NCBI GenBank assembly: GCA_043228905.1
Contig: JBHGNT010000020.1
Location: 1,364,001-1,428,000 of the forward strand
Length of the DNA stretch: 64,000 nt
Direction of reading: 5' to 3'
Source of the DNA: Azolla caroliniana
Lineage: Eukaryota > Polypodiophyta
Of the stretch, positions 12,138-21,900 are shown piece by piece (positions within the stretch are counted from its first letter, which is position 1; each line of letters opens with the position of its first letter). A program made the translations under genes and the position numbers. Under the pieces are notes generated by a model. The model was not told where the DNA came from and ran no database searches. It worked only from the letters and a program-made list of their open reading frames with translations.

Positions 12138-12665
12138 TTGACTGAAGAAGTCGGCACATCCGATAAAGTCGGAACAAACGGTGATGGTGGCAGAGTCAAG
12201 AAGGACAGAGCCAATCGGAAGGAGAAGGCCAAGACCCGGATGTGGTCTGACGTAGTGAAGGGCCTGAAGGTTGAAGAAGAATTGGAGACAACCAATTCTG
12301 ACAAGAGCTGGAACGAATCGGAGGCAGCCGATTCGCGAGAGGAGCTTGATTCGGAGGAGTTGAATCAACTGGAGGCCAAATGGGCAAGAAAGCAGCGGAA
12401 GTCGACACCGACACGGAGGAACCGACGGGTTGAGAAGCACCGAAGTCGCAATAACGAAGGAGTTGAGATGGGCCTCTTGAGAAGACATGCCGACCGAGGA
12501 GGTCGAGGAGTGCAAAAGCGGATGGATCGCAGAAGGAGGAACCAGATCGGACGAGGAGCACGAGTGAGGCAGGAGGACGCTAGAAGGAGACAGATGAAAG
12601 AACCAACTGCCCTAGACACTAACACCATGATCCGACCTCAAGTTGAGCTTGATGGGGAGTGTTGA
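12138..12665 (+). CDS. Basic extra ORF of Copia J
   Basis: Open frame of 175 codons directly 3' of the RT deletion and ending in the first bases of the 3' LTR. It is rich in Arg, Lys and Glu with blocks VKKDRANRKEKAKTRMWSDV, STPTRRNRRVEKHRSRN and NEGVEMGLLRRHADRGGRG. The first half aligns in order with the region at 7974-7554 of Copia I. The ATG at 12138 is only the first in frame; the frame is open further upstream. No known domain, signal peptide or membrane segment is visible. Copia elements usually end at RNase H, so a conserved ORF here is unusual. A role in RNA or protein binding is conjecture. Confidence 0.5.
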   Translation: MTEEVGTSDKVGTNGDGGRVKKDRANRKEKAKTRMWSDVVKGLKVEEELETTNSDKSWNESEAADSREELDSEELNQLEAKWARKQRKSTPTRRNRRVEKHRSRNNEGVEMGLLRRHADRGGRGVQKRMDRRRRNQIGRGARVRQEDARRRQMKEPTALDTNTMIRPQVELDGEC

Positions 12666-13114
12666 GCGAGCAAGCTCAACCGGATCCGGATCGGCTAGAT
12701 AAGCCAAAGCCGGATCGTATTCGGATCGGTGTCTGGATAGTATCCGAAACCAAGAGCTGGATCAGAGAGCCGGACCCACGTGTGTACCGGTAGGACGTTT
12801 AGAGGTCTATGCTTCTAGACTACTAGGTAGTCATGGTCCTCGTAGTTAGTGTCAGCCGCTCGTATGAGCATTGAAGTACTTGTCAGTACTTCTGTCAGTT
12901 CGTATAAGGACTTATATAAAGAGTGCTCACTTAGCACATCCTATGTACAGAGTGTTACAGAGTATTACTTTTGAATATAGTTTTTGCTATTTTGTTCTCT
13001 TTGTCTCTCACACTCTCTATCTCTGTCTTCTAAGGTTTCCATTAAACCTGTACTCTCTCTATTGCTATCCGGCTGAATCAGTTTGTCATAAGCTTCTACA
13101 TATTAACTTCTACA
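12660..13114 (+). repeat. Copia J 3' LTR
   Basis: Starts TGTTGAGCGAGC right after the polypurine tract. CCGGATC-rich repeats occupy its first 130 bp, and the TATA box TTATATAAAG lies at about 12911. The end is placed at TCTACA near 13100-13114 and is uncertain by about 15 bp. Confidence 0.6.
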
Positions 13115-13199
13115 TAAAGTGATGCTCATCCTCTATCTCTATGTGACATAAGTTACATAGCCTTTCCTCTCTAGGGCCCCATTAGCACTGTCATGACAC

Positions 13200-13275
13200 A
13201 ACGATGTCAAATACGTAGTTAGTGAGGATTGAACCTACAACCTCAAAGCTACAAGATATCATGCTGAACCATTTT
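13200..13275 (-). repeat. tRNA-derived SINE-like relic
   Basis: The minus strand has a B-box-like GGTTCAATCC (13235-13226) and an A-box-like TGGTTCAGCATGAT (13272-13259). The B-box flank GGTTCAATCCTCACT resembles the relic at 6483-6552. No cloverleaf. Confidence 0.35.
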
Positions 13276-13501
13276 CCTGGTCTCTTACGTTTGTCTGTAT
13301 TACTGTCTTCGGTGAGGGCCACACATGATCACTCACACCCGTTGGCGTTCTAATCTCTGGTGAGGACCGTACATGGTCGCTCACACCCGTTAGTGTTCCA
13401 ATCTCCGGGGAGGACCGCACATGGTCACTCACGTCCATTGGTGTTCTAGTCTCCGGTGAGGACAACATATGGTTCCTCACGACCTTCAGTGCTCCAATTC
13501 C
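13276..13501. repeat. 48-bp minisatellite, about 4.5 units
   Basis: Units begin near 13310, 13358, 13406 and 13454, with a partial unit before them. On the minus strand they form an open 16-residue repeat of the type SSPEIRTPTGVSDHVR. It abuts the broken end of the Copia K reverse transcriptase. Confidence 0.85.
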
Positions 13502-13504
13502 CAT

Positions 13505-14573
13505 CCATCCCTACACCACGCTTTCGTAAAGGCGACCGCCGCAAGGTGGAGGCTGGTGACGACCATGTCGTCCACATATAGCAAGATGCACACTAGACCG
13601 TTTGGACCTTTCTGGACGAACAAGAAAGAGTCGGATTTTGAGACCTCAAACCCCATCTTATGCAACTGTTGCGTTATTTTGGAGTTCCAAGCTCGTGGGG
13701 CTTGTTTGAGGCCATAAAGCGACTTCTTTAGTCAGCATACTGCCGACTTGTTCAATTCTGATTGAAAACTGGGGGGTTGGGCCATAAATACCTATTCTTC
13801 CTAGTCGCCTTGAAGAAACACATTCTTGACATCCATCTGGTGGAGAGGCCACCCCCTTGCCGTTGCAACCACCAACACCACACAAACTGTCATCATCTTC
13901 ACCACTGGCGTGAAGGTCTAGTCGTAATCGGCACCATGGGTCTGCACATATCCCTTTACCACCAATTGGGCCTTATATTGGTTGACCGAGCCGTCAACGT
14001 TGTACTTTACCTTGTAGACCCATTTGCACCCGATTGGCTTATAGTATCAGGGAGGGTCAACCAAGTCCCATATTTGGTTGACATTTAGTTCTTGCATTTC
14101 TTCCTCCATGTCCAATCTCCATTTGGCATCTTGTGATGCTTCCCCATCGCTTTTTGGCTCTCGAACTTCGACTACTTTCGACATGTATGCATAATGATGC
14201 GCTATGTACTCATTGTATCCATACACGATCACTAGGTTCTTGTGGAGAGTCAATCAACGTAACTTCTCATTTTCCAATTTTAGGGCCCTCTTGGCCGCAT
14301 CTGACCTGAACTATTAAGGTTCCTTTTCACTCCGGTTGGTGTCAGATTCTCCTTGATCCAATGCACCTCTTCCTGTGCCATACTCCGACATCTTCATTTT
14401 TCCGTTCTCTTTGTGTGTATATTGTCTTCTCGATTTCTTGCACGGGAACTGCACAACTGAGTCTTGACTGTTCGCCGGCTCTTCATACGATTGGCTATTA
14501 CGGCTCAGCTCTTCATTAGGGCCACTCAGGTGGAATGAAGTTAGACTCTCTTCTAGAGTGTCAATTTGTTCTT
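13505..14573 (-). pseudogene. Copia K RT and linker, pseudogene
   Basis: Copia pol fragment on the minus strand. From 14573 down: the acidic linker after integrase, then LVIVYGYNEYIAHHYAYMSK, DAKWRLDMEEEMQ, and RT blocks [38 protein letters not shown] and ILLYVDDMVV (about 13580-13550). The protein breaks off some ten residues after YVDD and gives way to the minisatellite. Several stops are present, including one in the first RT block (YD*TFTPV). The right end joins the storage-protein promoter at about 14573, so K probably inserted or recombined there. Clade as H and J. Confidence 0.75.
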
Positions 14574-14575
14574 CA

Positions 14576-15301
14576 AACTTGTCAACAACGTGAGTGGACC
14601 TCAAACCACCTAGACGAAAAAAAAATCTTGAAGCAAAACAACCAACTTGCATGCGTTCCACACTTGCCTGATAGAACACTCCTAGTGTGGTAGTCTAGGT
14701 TGATTTCCTTGTCGTTGTTACCAACCCCCCGTCCGAACGAGCGATGCAAGGTCCACAACGTAGAATGTGATCTCCACCCCCACGTTCCTCTCGAGATGAG
14801 ATAGAGAGAGCTTGGAGCTTCCCAAGGATACTCCTTTGAAAGGAGGTAGTACGAACACCGGTCTATCTACGTTCATCAATGTAGCACACTTGGAACCATA
14901 CGTGTCCCACCGTAGTCCCCACATGTTTAGTGTTTGAGCGTTAGCGGGTTCTAGTTTAATGTCCACGTGCTCACACACCCCTACATGCACATGCGAGTGC
15001 ACACATTTACGTATACATGCTATCGTTGCTCGATAAGTTCTCACGCAAGGAGGAGAATGTGCTACAGGTTGCGCCCAAATTGTCTAGGAACAATATGACA
15101 CCTAGGATTAGCCTAGACATGTGGGAGGGTGGACTAGTTGGTATGGGTTTTGTGCAAGAGTTGTACGTAAGACGCAAACATTATGGTAATCGGAGACTTG
15201 GTGAGTGACATGCATGTGCTCTGATTGCATGGTCATGTGTATATAAAGGTGGAGGGAGGAATGTCAATACAGTCCATTAGGAGACAAGCACTCAAATCGC
15301 A
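14576..15301 (+). promoter_or_regulatory. Storage-protein-type promoter, copy 1
   Basis: Upstream region of the 2S-albumin-like pseudogene. It has a G-box CACGTG at about 14963, several CATGCA/CATGCG motifs near 14982-14996, the palindromic RY element CATGCATG at 15209-15216, and TATATAAA at 15240-15247, 55 bp before the ATG. RY and G-box/ABRE motifs together are the established signature of seed-maturation promoters bound by B3 and bZIP factors. Two homologous copies occur at 16302-16557 (first 256 bp only) and 37102-37855. Confidence 0.65.
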
Positions 15302-16049
15302 ATGGCAAAGCTTACTTCCGTATTCCTCATGGCCATGATCATGCTCATTACGTGTACTGCAACCAATGCTAGGTCCGTAGGGCAGGACCATGAAGAGGAG
15401 CGACGCGATTGACGTCGTGAGGGAGACATTGACAAGGAGAGGCGTGATTGACACCGAAAGGGGGAGTAGGACGAGGAGAGGCATGAGTGATGTCGTGAGG
15501 GGTTCCCTGAGGAGGGGCATTGCTACAGAGACAACAGAGAAAGACTCCAAAGAGGAGAGGAAACGTCGTAGATATGGTCGCGATGAGCCATGTGACGAGG
15601 AACTGAGGCGAGAGTTCGATGACTTCATTGACAAGCAAATCCGAGAGCTACAAGACCGCTCCGAAAGAGAGGAAGGTGAACAAGGACGTCGCTCCCCATG
15701 GATCGAAAACACTCGATATAGTTCAAGACCCTCAGAATGGTGCTGTAAGAACGTCGAATGAATCCCCGTCGAAGATCGATGCGATCGCCTACATGATGCC
15801 TTGTATGTGACGAGGAGGAATGATGCAATGAAGGTCGCCGCCATGGCCAACAATCAAGGGAACACCATAGGTGGGAGGAAGAGGACGAGGAGCGCGAGAT
15901 ACATAGCCATGAGGGACAAGAGGGTGGCAAGAGAGATATACGTGGGCGACAACAAGGTGACAAATGCCACCACCGCATGTCCCGACGACAAGAGCACGAA
16001 CAACAACAACGTCGTCAGTTCAAGGCCGATGACAAGGAAAGAGCTCTAG
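15302..16049 (+). pseudogene. 2S-albumin-like storage protein pseudogene
   Basis: The ATG at 15302 opens a 36-codon frame with a clear signal peptide, MAKLTSVFLMAMIMLITCTA, followed by TNARSVGQDHEEERRD and a stop at 15410-15412. A second frame, open from before 15390, continues with CDEELRREFDDFIDKQIREL, then SEWCCKNVE, a TGA at 15759, then IPVEDRCDRLHDAL and AMKVAAMANNQGNTIGG, ending at 16049. The order Cys-helix ... CC ... C ... A-x2-A-x-x matches the 2S albumin / prolamin-superfamily fold (a secreted nitrogen store), though several expected Cys are missing. One frameshift between signal peptide and body plus one nonsense codon make it a pseudogene. Three 39-bp imperfect repeats lie at 15391-15510. 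The promoter has an RY box and TATA. The family call is moderate; an unrelated secreted charged protein is the alternative. Confidence 0.5.
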
Positions 16050-16301
16050 GCATCGCCGCCTCCTACCTAATCCAACAATGTGATCTTTGCCCTTGTGCTT
16101 GTATTCATTGCTCCTAAATAATACATCAACCTTGTTCAAATTATTCTCATGGTCTCCCTTTAATTTGTCCTAGTGTTTACGAACAAGTGTGTTTCCCCAA
16201 TCACGCATTACACCGACACGAACGTAAACACGAGCCCCAACAACTTTCGAACAACCGTGTCCCTCCGACGTATAGAATTTGTCTATATTGGACGCTCTAT
16301 T
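16050..16301. other. 3' flank of the storage-protein pseudogene
   Basis: Short AT-richer stretch, presumably 3' UTR and intergenic DNA between the first gene and the second promoter copy. No further feature seen. Confidence 0.4.
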
Positions 16302-16557
16302 CTAGTCCACGATCCATACGAAACAAATTCTCCAAACTTGTCAATGATGCGAGTGGATCTCAAACCACCCAGATAGAAAAAAACCTCGAAGCAAAACACC
16401 CAACTTGCACATATCAACTGCTAACGTCAACTTGACAACACGGAGAATGTGACATTGCGTTCCACACTTGCCCAATAGGACACTCCTAGTGTGGTAGTCC
16501 GGGTTGCTTTCCTTGTCGTTGTTACCAACCCCCTGTCTGAACAAGTGATGCAAGGTC
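16302..16557 (+). repeat. 256-bp direct repeat, left copy
   Basis: Identical by eye over all 256 bp to 37102-37357. It is the distal part of the second storage-protein promoter and abuts the Gypsy left LTR exactly at TGTT (16558). It acts as an extremely long target duplication. Confidence 0.9.
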
Positions 16558-16976
16558 TGTTGTTCTCTGACCGGACAAGGCCTAACACAAGGTGTCACGG
16601 AGACACTTCACCAAAGGGTGATTACGGCATAGGATTATGACTCAACGATTACACCGACTTAAGTAGGTTACACGATTAGAGCGCTTTTGTTAATTACACG
16701 CGTAAGATATAACAGTAATTACAGAACGGAAATCAACACAGAAGTATAAACACCATACGCTCTATTAATTATCCGCTGCGATTACAATGGGGTCCGGGCC
16801 TTTAAATAGGTTTCCGGCCCGTAGTACAAAACGGTGCCTATCGCACCTATTCGGGATCCGTCCGGATCTGGAACGGCATACCGTTTCCAGTCCGTCCGTC
16901 CACACTATGCTTATTTACAACCATACTTAATTAATTCCTTCACTCCGTATTTTGGACTCCTTGCCGGCCGGTAACA
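16558..16976 (-). repeat. Gypsy 3' LTR (left)
   Basis: 419 bp, TGTT...AACA on the plus strand, with a TATA-like TATTTAAA on the minus strand in the middle. Three substitutions separate it from the other LTR. No strong polypurine tract lies immediately beside it; the nearest purine-rich stretch on the minus strand is at about 17030-17005. Confidence 0.9.
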
Positions 16977-17028
16977 CATGGCACGCCCGTGGGATAGTAC
17001 CTTGTACGTCGAACCCTTCTCGGCCCCT

Positions 17029-18357
17029 TCATTGTTCACCCAAATTGTCCAAAATACTTTGTTCCAGAGTTTCCAATTGTTCTTCCGGTTGTGGTTGTTG
17101 CGGCTGTGCTTGCTGCTGCTGCTGTGGTTGCGGTTGGGACTGAGACTGCTCCGGCTGCTCTATTGGCGGCTGCTCCGTTTGTTTCTCTGACTCCGGCATC
17201 TCCGTTTGACTGTTTCCGGTCCGGTCTCCTTCCAGTAACGGTTCCTCATCACTGAGGTTGACCGTAACCGGTTCTCGTGCTTTCTCTTCCCGGATCCGGG
17301 ACCTCTCGTAGCTTTCAAACTGGATCTGCGCCTCCAGCCTGTCGTCGTCCAGCTGAGCTACAAGTTGCCGGACTTTCCCTAGTTGGTCCTCTGCCAAGGC
17401 TTGAAAGTCTTCGGCTAGCTCATCTCTTATGCCGGTGAAGTCTTTGGAAGTCAGCATATAGCAATCATCCCCCTCCTTCCGCCGGTTCTCTACGTCGGCC
17501 CGGAGCAATTGGAGTTCCGCCGCGTTCTGGGCCCACTTGGTCCACCATTTGACGGAACCGCCGTCAATCAAGCTCTTGGTCTGGTTCAACCAGGCCCGCA
17601 TGATATCCTGGATGCGACTTGCTCCCATTTGCGCTCTACTTTCCACAACTTGTCGTTCCTCCTTCAACTGCTTGATGAGATTAGCAGTATCCTCCGCTTG
17701 CTCTTTGTAGTGCGTCAGCTGCCCTTGATATGTTGTTTGCAGCTTCTGCAGTACCGCCGCCGCTCTTTCTCTTTCCGCCTGCTGTTGCCTGAGGAGCTCC
17801 GTCCGAACCTTCTCTGCCTCTTCCAACCGTCTTCTGGTTTCCGCTTGTTCATTAGCGTATGCCGTTGCGGTCCGATCAACTGCTTGTCGGAGCTCATCCA
17901 TCCGTTCCTTGTGCTCCGTTTGCATCCGTTTATACTCCCGGTGCAAGTGCTCAAACTCCTCCGTTTGTTGTTTGAGCTTGCCGTTGATCTGGCGATGGTT
18001 CCGGTCCTCCCGGTCCTTTTGCTGCCGGAGTTCCTCTTTCAGGCGCTCTACTTCTGTTTCGGCGTTCCTCCGGAGCCTGTCCTTCTCTTGCAGCATTTTC
18101 TCCTTCTCCTCCTTGAGCCGGTCGTACGCTTGGTGGCCTTTTCGTAAGCTCTCCTCGGCCCGGCGTAGATTCTCAGCAGTCTTTTTGAGTTCTGCCTCCG
18201 CTGCCGTCTTCAACTCTCTTTCGTGGCTCCTCAGCGCTTCTTGGGCAGCTAGCTCATCCTTTAAGTCCGCAAGCTCTTGGGCTTGTGCCGCATTTCTCTC
18301 CGGAACGGTTTCCGTTGTCGGGGTCTTATTGCTATGTACAGGTTGATCTGACGCTTT
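17029..18357 (-). pseudogene. Gypsy extra ORF, 3' half (coiled coil, Gln-rich tail)
   Basis: C-terminal 442 residues of the extra ORF, cut from its front by Copia A. It begins in a long heptad-type coiled coil rich in Lys, Glu, Arg and Gln (RRAEESLRKGHQAYDRLKEE and beyond, about 240 residues). A short Trp-containing stretch with SVKWWTKWAQNAAE follows, then an acidic linker and a tail with PQPQQQQQAQPQQPQPEEQ before the stop at 17029. There are no internal stops. 1329 nt from 18357 to 17029 is a whole number of codons, and so are the 1341 nt of the 5' half, so the ORF was open when A landed. No enzyme motif or membrane segment, so not a typical env. Confidence 0.7.
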
Positions 18358-18362
18358 ATTCT
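18358..18362. repeat. Target site duplication of Copia A (ATTCT), left
   Basis: ATTCT directly before TGTTGGGA; the same five bases follow CCCAACA at 29016-29020. Confidence 0.95.
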
Positions 18363-18989
18363 TGTTGGGAATCGACGCTCCGATTCACTTTCACCACTCG
18401 GCCACAACCGAGGAAACACACGAATCAATGCAGCAGAAAATAGGAAACACAGAGAAAGACACGATGACACAGGGATTAACGTGGAAAACCCTGTACGGGA
18501 AAAACCACGGGAGTACAAGACTCCGAACCAAAACTATGCACAGAGAAATATACAATGGCGAGCTGCAAGGCGACGACCTTGAGCTCGCTGTCCTCGCCAC
18601 AGGCGGCGGAATTACACAGAGGCGTCGACCTCTTCCTTTCTCACACTCTATCTCTCTCACGGCTGCTCTCTCTCTCTCTCTCACGGCTGCTCTCTCCCTT
18701 CACTCCTCTTGAGTGGAAAAACAGAAAAATGAGTAGCAACAATAAACTGTTTGCCCTAAGTCATATTTATACACATATGACTTTGGGGCTATTTACAACT
18801 ATAGCCTCAAGGGCCCTTGGCAAACATATTCACAGATATGTCCCCGCATCCGGATCTCTCTCCGGGTACATTCGTCATCCGGCTCCGAAGCCGGGGTCTT
18901 CATCATCCGGTTCCGAAACCGCAACCGGGCTTGTCGGCATTCATCTCCGACATCCGACCATCCCATCCGAAGGGACCGTAATCCCAACA
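18363..18989 (-). repeat. Copia A 3' LTR
   Basis: 627 bp, TGTTGGGA...TCCCAACA. It includes a CT-microsatellite (about 18664-18695) and CCGGCTCCG-type short repeats near 18880-18930. The adjoining AACTCCCCCTTCACT (from 18990) is the complement of the polypurine tract. Confidence 0.95.
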
Positions 18990-18999
18990 AACTCCCCCT

Positions 19000-21900
19000 T
19001 CACTCCGGCATGGGATGTCTCTCCAATCCGATCCTCTTCCGGCATGCTTCCAGCTTGTCGGATGTGAGCACCTTGGTCAGCATATCCGACCCGTTCTCGT
19101 CCGTGTGGATCTTCGTCAGCACGAACTCCTTGTCTTCTATCCTTTCCCGGATCCAGTGATATCTTCGCTGGATGTGCTTCGTCCAGGAGTGATAGGCCGC
19201 GTTCTTCGCAAGGTGGATTGCACTCTGACTGTCGCAGTAGAGTCGGTCCTCCTCCTGCCGGATACCGAGCTCTCTAATGAAGTCCTTCATCCATATTATT
19301 TCCTTGCCGGCTTCAACAGCCGCCATGTACTCCGCCTCCGTGGTTGACAACGCAACCGTCTTCTGCAGCCTCGACTGCCATGAAACAGCTCCCCCTGCAT
19401 ACGTCATCACATACCCTGATGTGGACCGGCTGGTATCTGCATCAGCCGACATATCCGAATCGGTGAAGCCGTCGAGTTCGGGCTTACCGGAGCCGAATCG
19501 GAGGCACACGTTTGCCGTGCCCTTCAGGTATCGGAGTATCCACTTGGCCGCGTTCCAATGCTCTTTGCCGGGATTGCTCATGTACCGGCTCACCACTCCG
19601 ACTGCATATCCTATGTCCGGTCGGGTACACACCATTGCGTACATCAAGCTCCCGACGGCAGAGGCATATGGCACTTTCATCATGTCCTCCTTCTCAGCCT
19701 TTGTCTTGGGGCTTTGCTTGCTGGACAGCTTGCAGTTTGCCGGGAGGGTCGATCCGACCGGTCTTGCTTCCGACATGTTGAACCGGTGAAGCACCTTTGT
19801 CACGTACTTCTCCTGTGACAGCCACAACTGCTTCTTCTTCCGGTCCCGGATGATGTGCATCCCTAGTATTTGCCTCGCCGGACCCAAGTCCTTCATTGAG
19901 AAGGTTCGGTGAAGAGCCTTCTTCAGCATCCGTATCTTGCCCTGGTCTCGTCCGACGATCAACATGTCATCCACGTACAGGAGGAGTATTAGAAAGTCTC
20001 CTCCTTCGAACTTCTTCACAAACACGCAGTGATCGGACTGCGTTTTGTGGTACCCTTCGTCTGTCATGAAGGAGTCGAACTTCCGGTACCATTGCCGGGG
20101 AGCCTGCTTCAGACCGTAAAGGCTCTTCTTCAACCGGCATACCAGGTGCTCCTTCCCTTTCTTCTCGAATCCTTCCGGTTGCTGCATGTAGATCTCTTCT
20201 TCGAGGTCACCGTGAAGGAATGCCGTCTTCACGTCCATCTGTTCTACCTCGAGGTCCATGCTTGCCGCTATGCTCAACACCGTCCGGATGGAGGTCATCT
20301 TCACTACCGGGGCAAATATCTCGTCGAAGTCGACGCCCTTCTTCTGCTGAAACCCCTTCACCACGATCCTGGCTTTGTATCTCGGGGGGTTTCCGGCATC
20401 TCTCGGTTTCAGCTTGAACACCCACTTGTTACGGAGTGCCCGTTTTCCTTTCGGCAGCTCCACAAGTTCATATGTGTGGTTCTCATGCAGGGAATCCATC
20501 TCCTCCTGCATGGCACTTAACCACCTGCAGCTATGGGTGTCATGCTTCGCTTCTTCAAAGCTTTCCGGCTCCCCTTCGTCGGTTAGCAGCACGTGCTCTG
20601 GTTCCGGAAATCTCCGGGGGGCCCTTCTCTCTCTTAGAGGATATCTCCGTTCCGGAGCTTCGGTAACCGGTTCTTCCGATTCTTCTTCATCCGAATCCAT
20701 TTCGGGATCGGGGCCGGTTCCGGTATCATTTTCATCTTCTTCGGCCGGTACTATTTCTTCACCGTCTTCGGCCGGATCCTCGAGTGCTAACCGGTCCCTT
20801 GCCGGTCGGGACTGCTCCTCGTAGAGTTGATCCTCACCGGTCGACTTGGAGCTCTTCATCTTCTTCTCCGACTCCCAGTCGGCGAGTGTCTTGTTCTCCA
20901 TGAAGATGATATCACGACTCCGGAATATCTTCTTGTCGACCGGGTCCCATACTCGGTAGCCGAACTCGTCATCGCCGTAACCGAGGAATATGCATGGCCG
21001 GGTCTTTGGATCTAGCTTTCCTCTCCGGTCCTTAGCCACATGCACATATGCGAGACACCCGAACACCTTCAGATGCCGGTAGGATACTTCCCTACCGGTC
21101 CACACTCTCTGCGGCGTGTCTCCGTCCAAAGGTACTGAGGGTGATCTGTTTATCACGTATGTCGCCGTCGACATCGCCTCAGCCCAAAACCCCTTGGGTA
21201 ATTCCGCATGCGCCAGCATACTCCGGACCCTCTCCATTATGGTCCGGTTCATCCTCTCGGCCAGCCCGTTCAGTTCCGGCGTCTTCGGCACAGTAAACTC
21301 GAGCCGGATTCCCTTCAAGCGACAGTACTCCGCGAACTGCCCCCGGTATTCCCCTCCGTTATCCGCTCGTATCGCTTTCAGCTTCTTGCCGGATTCCCTT
21401 TCCACTCTCGCGTGGAGTTCTTTGAAGACGCACAACACTTGGTCCTTTGTCTTCAACGGTGCCGTCCACAGCTTCCGGCTGTGATCATCAATGAATATTA
21501 CGAAGTACTGGGCTCCGCCATGTGACTTCGTTTCTACCTGACACACATCAGTGTGCACCAACTCCAATGGTGCGCTACGTCTCGTCGGTGGCCTTGAGTG
21601 GAAGGAGGTTCGGTTCTGCTTACCGGCCAGGCAATCGGTGCACTTCTCCAGGTGCACATGCTTCACTGGAATAAGGTTGTCTTCTGCAAGCCTCTTCATC
21701 CCCTTCTCACTCATGTGGCACAGTCTCTTGTGCCACAGCTCACCGGCAGTGTCGGCTGCCACGTTCAACTCTTCCGGACACAACCAGGCATTCATAAGGT
21801 ACAGTGTGTTGACTTTCCGGGCCCGAGCCACTATTAGGCTCCCTTTGCTGAACTTCATTACGCCGTTCCGGATGCTACCTGTGTAGCCTTCATCGTCTAG

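Larger units (their letters stand above)
9069..13114 (+). mobile_element. Copia J, internally deleted (plus strand)
   Basis: Primer site at 9069, gag, protease, integrase and RT start, then a deletion that removes most of RT and all of RNase H, followed by the family's basic extra ORF, a polypurine tract GATGGGGAG (12651-12659) and the 3' LTR. Many stops and frameshifts. The clade is the same as H, I and K. Confidence 0.75.
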
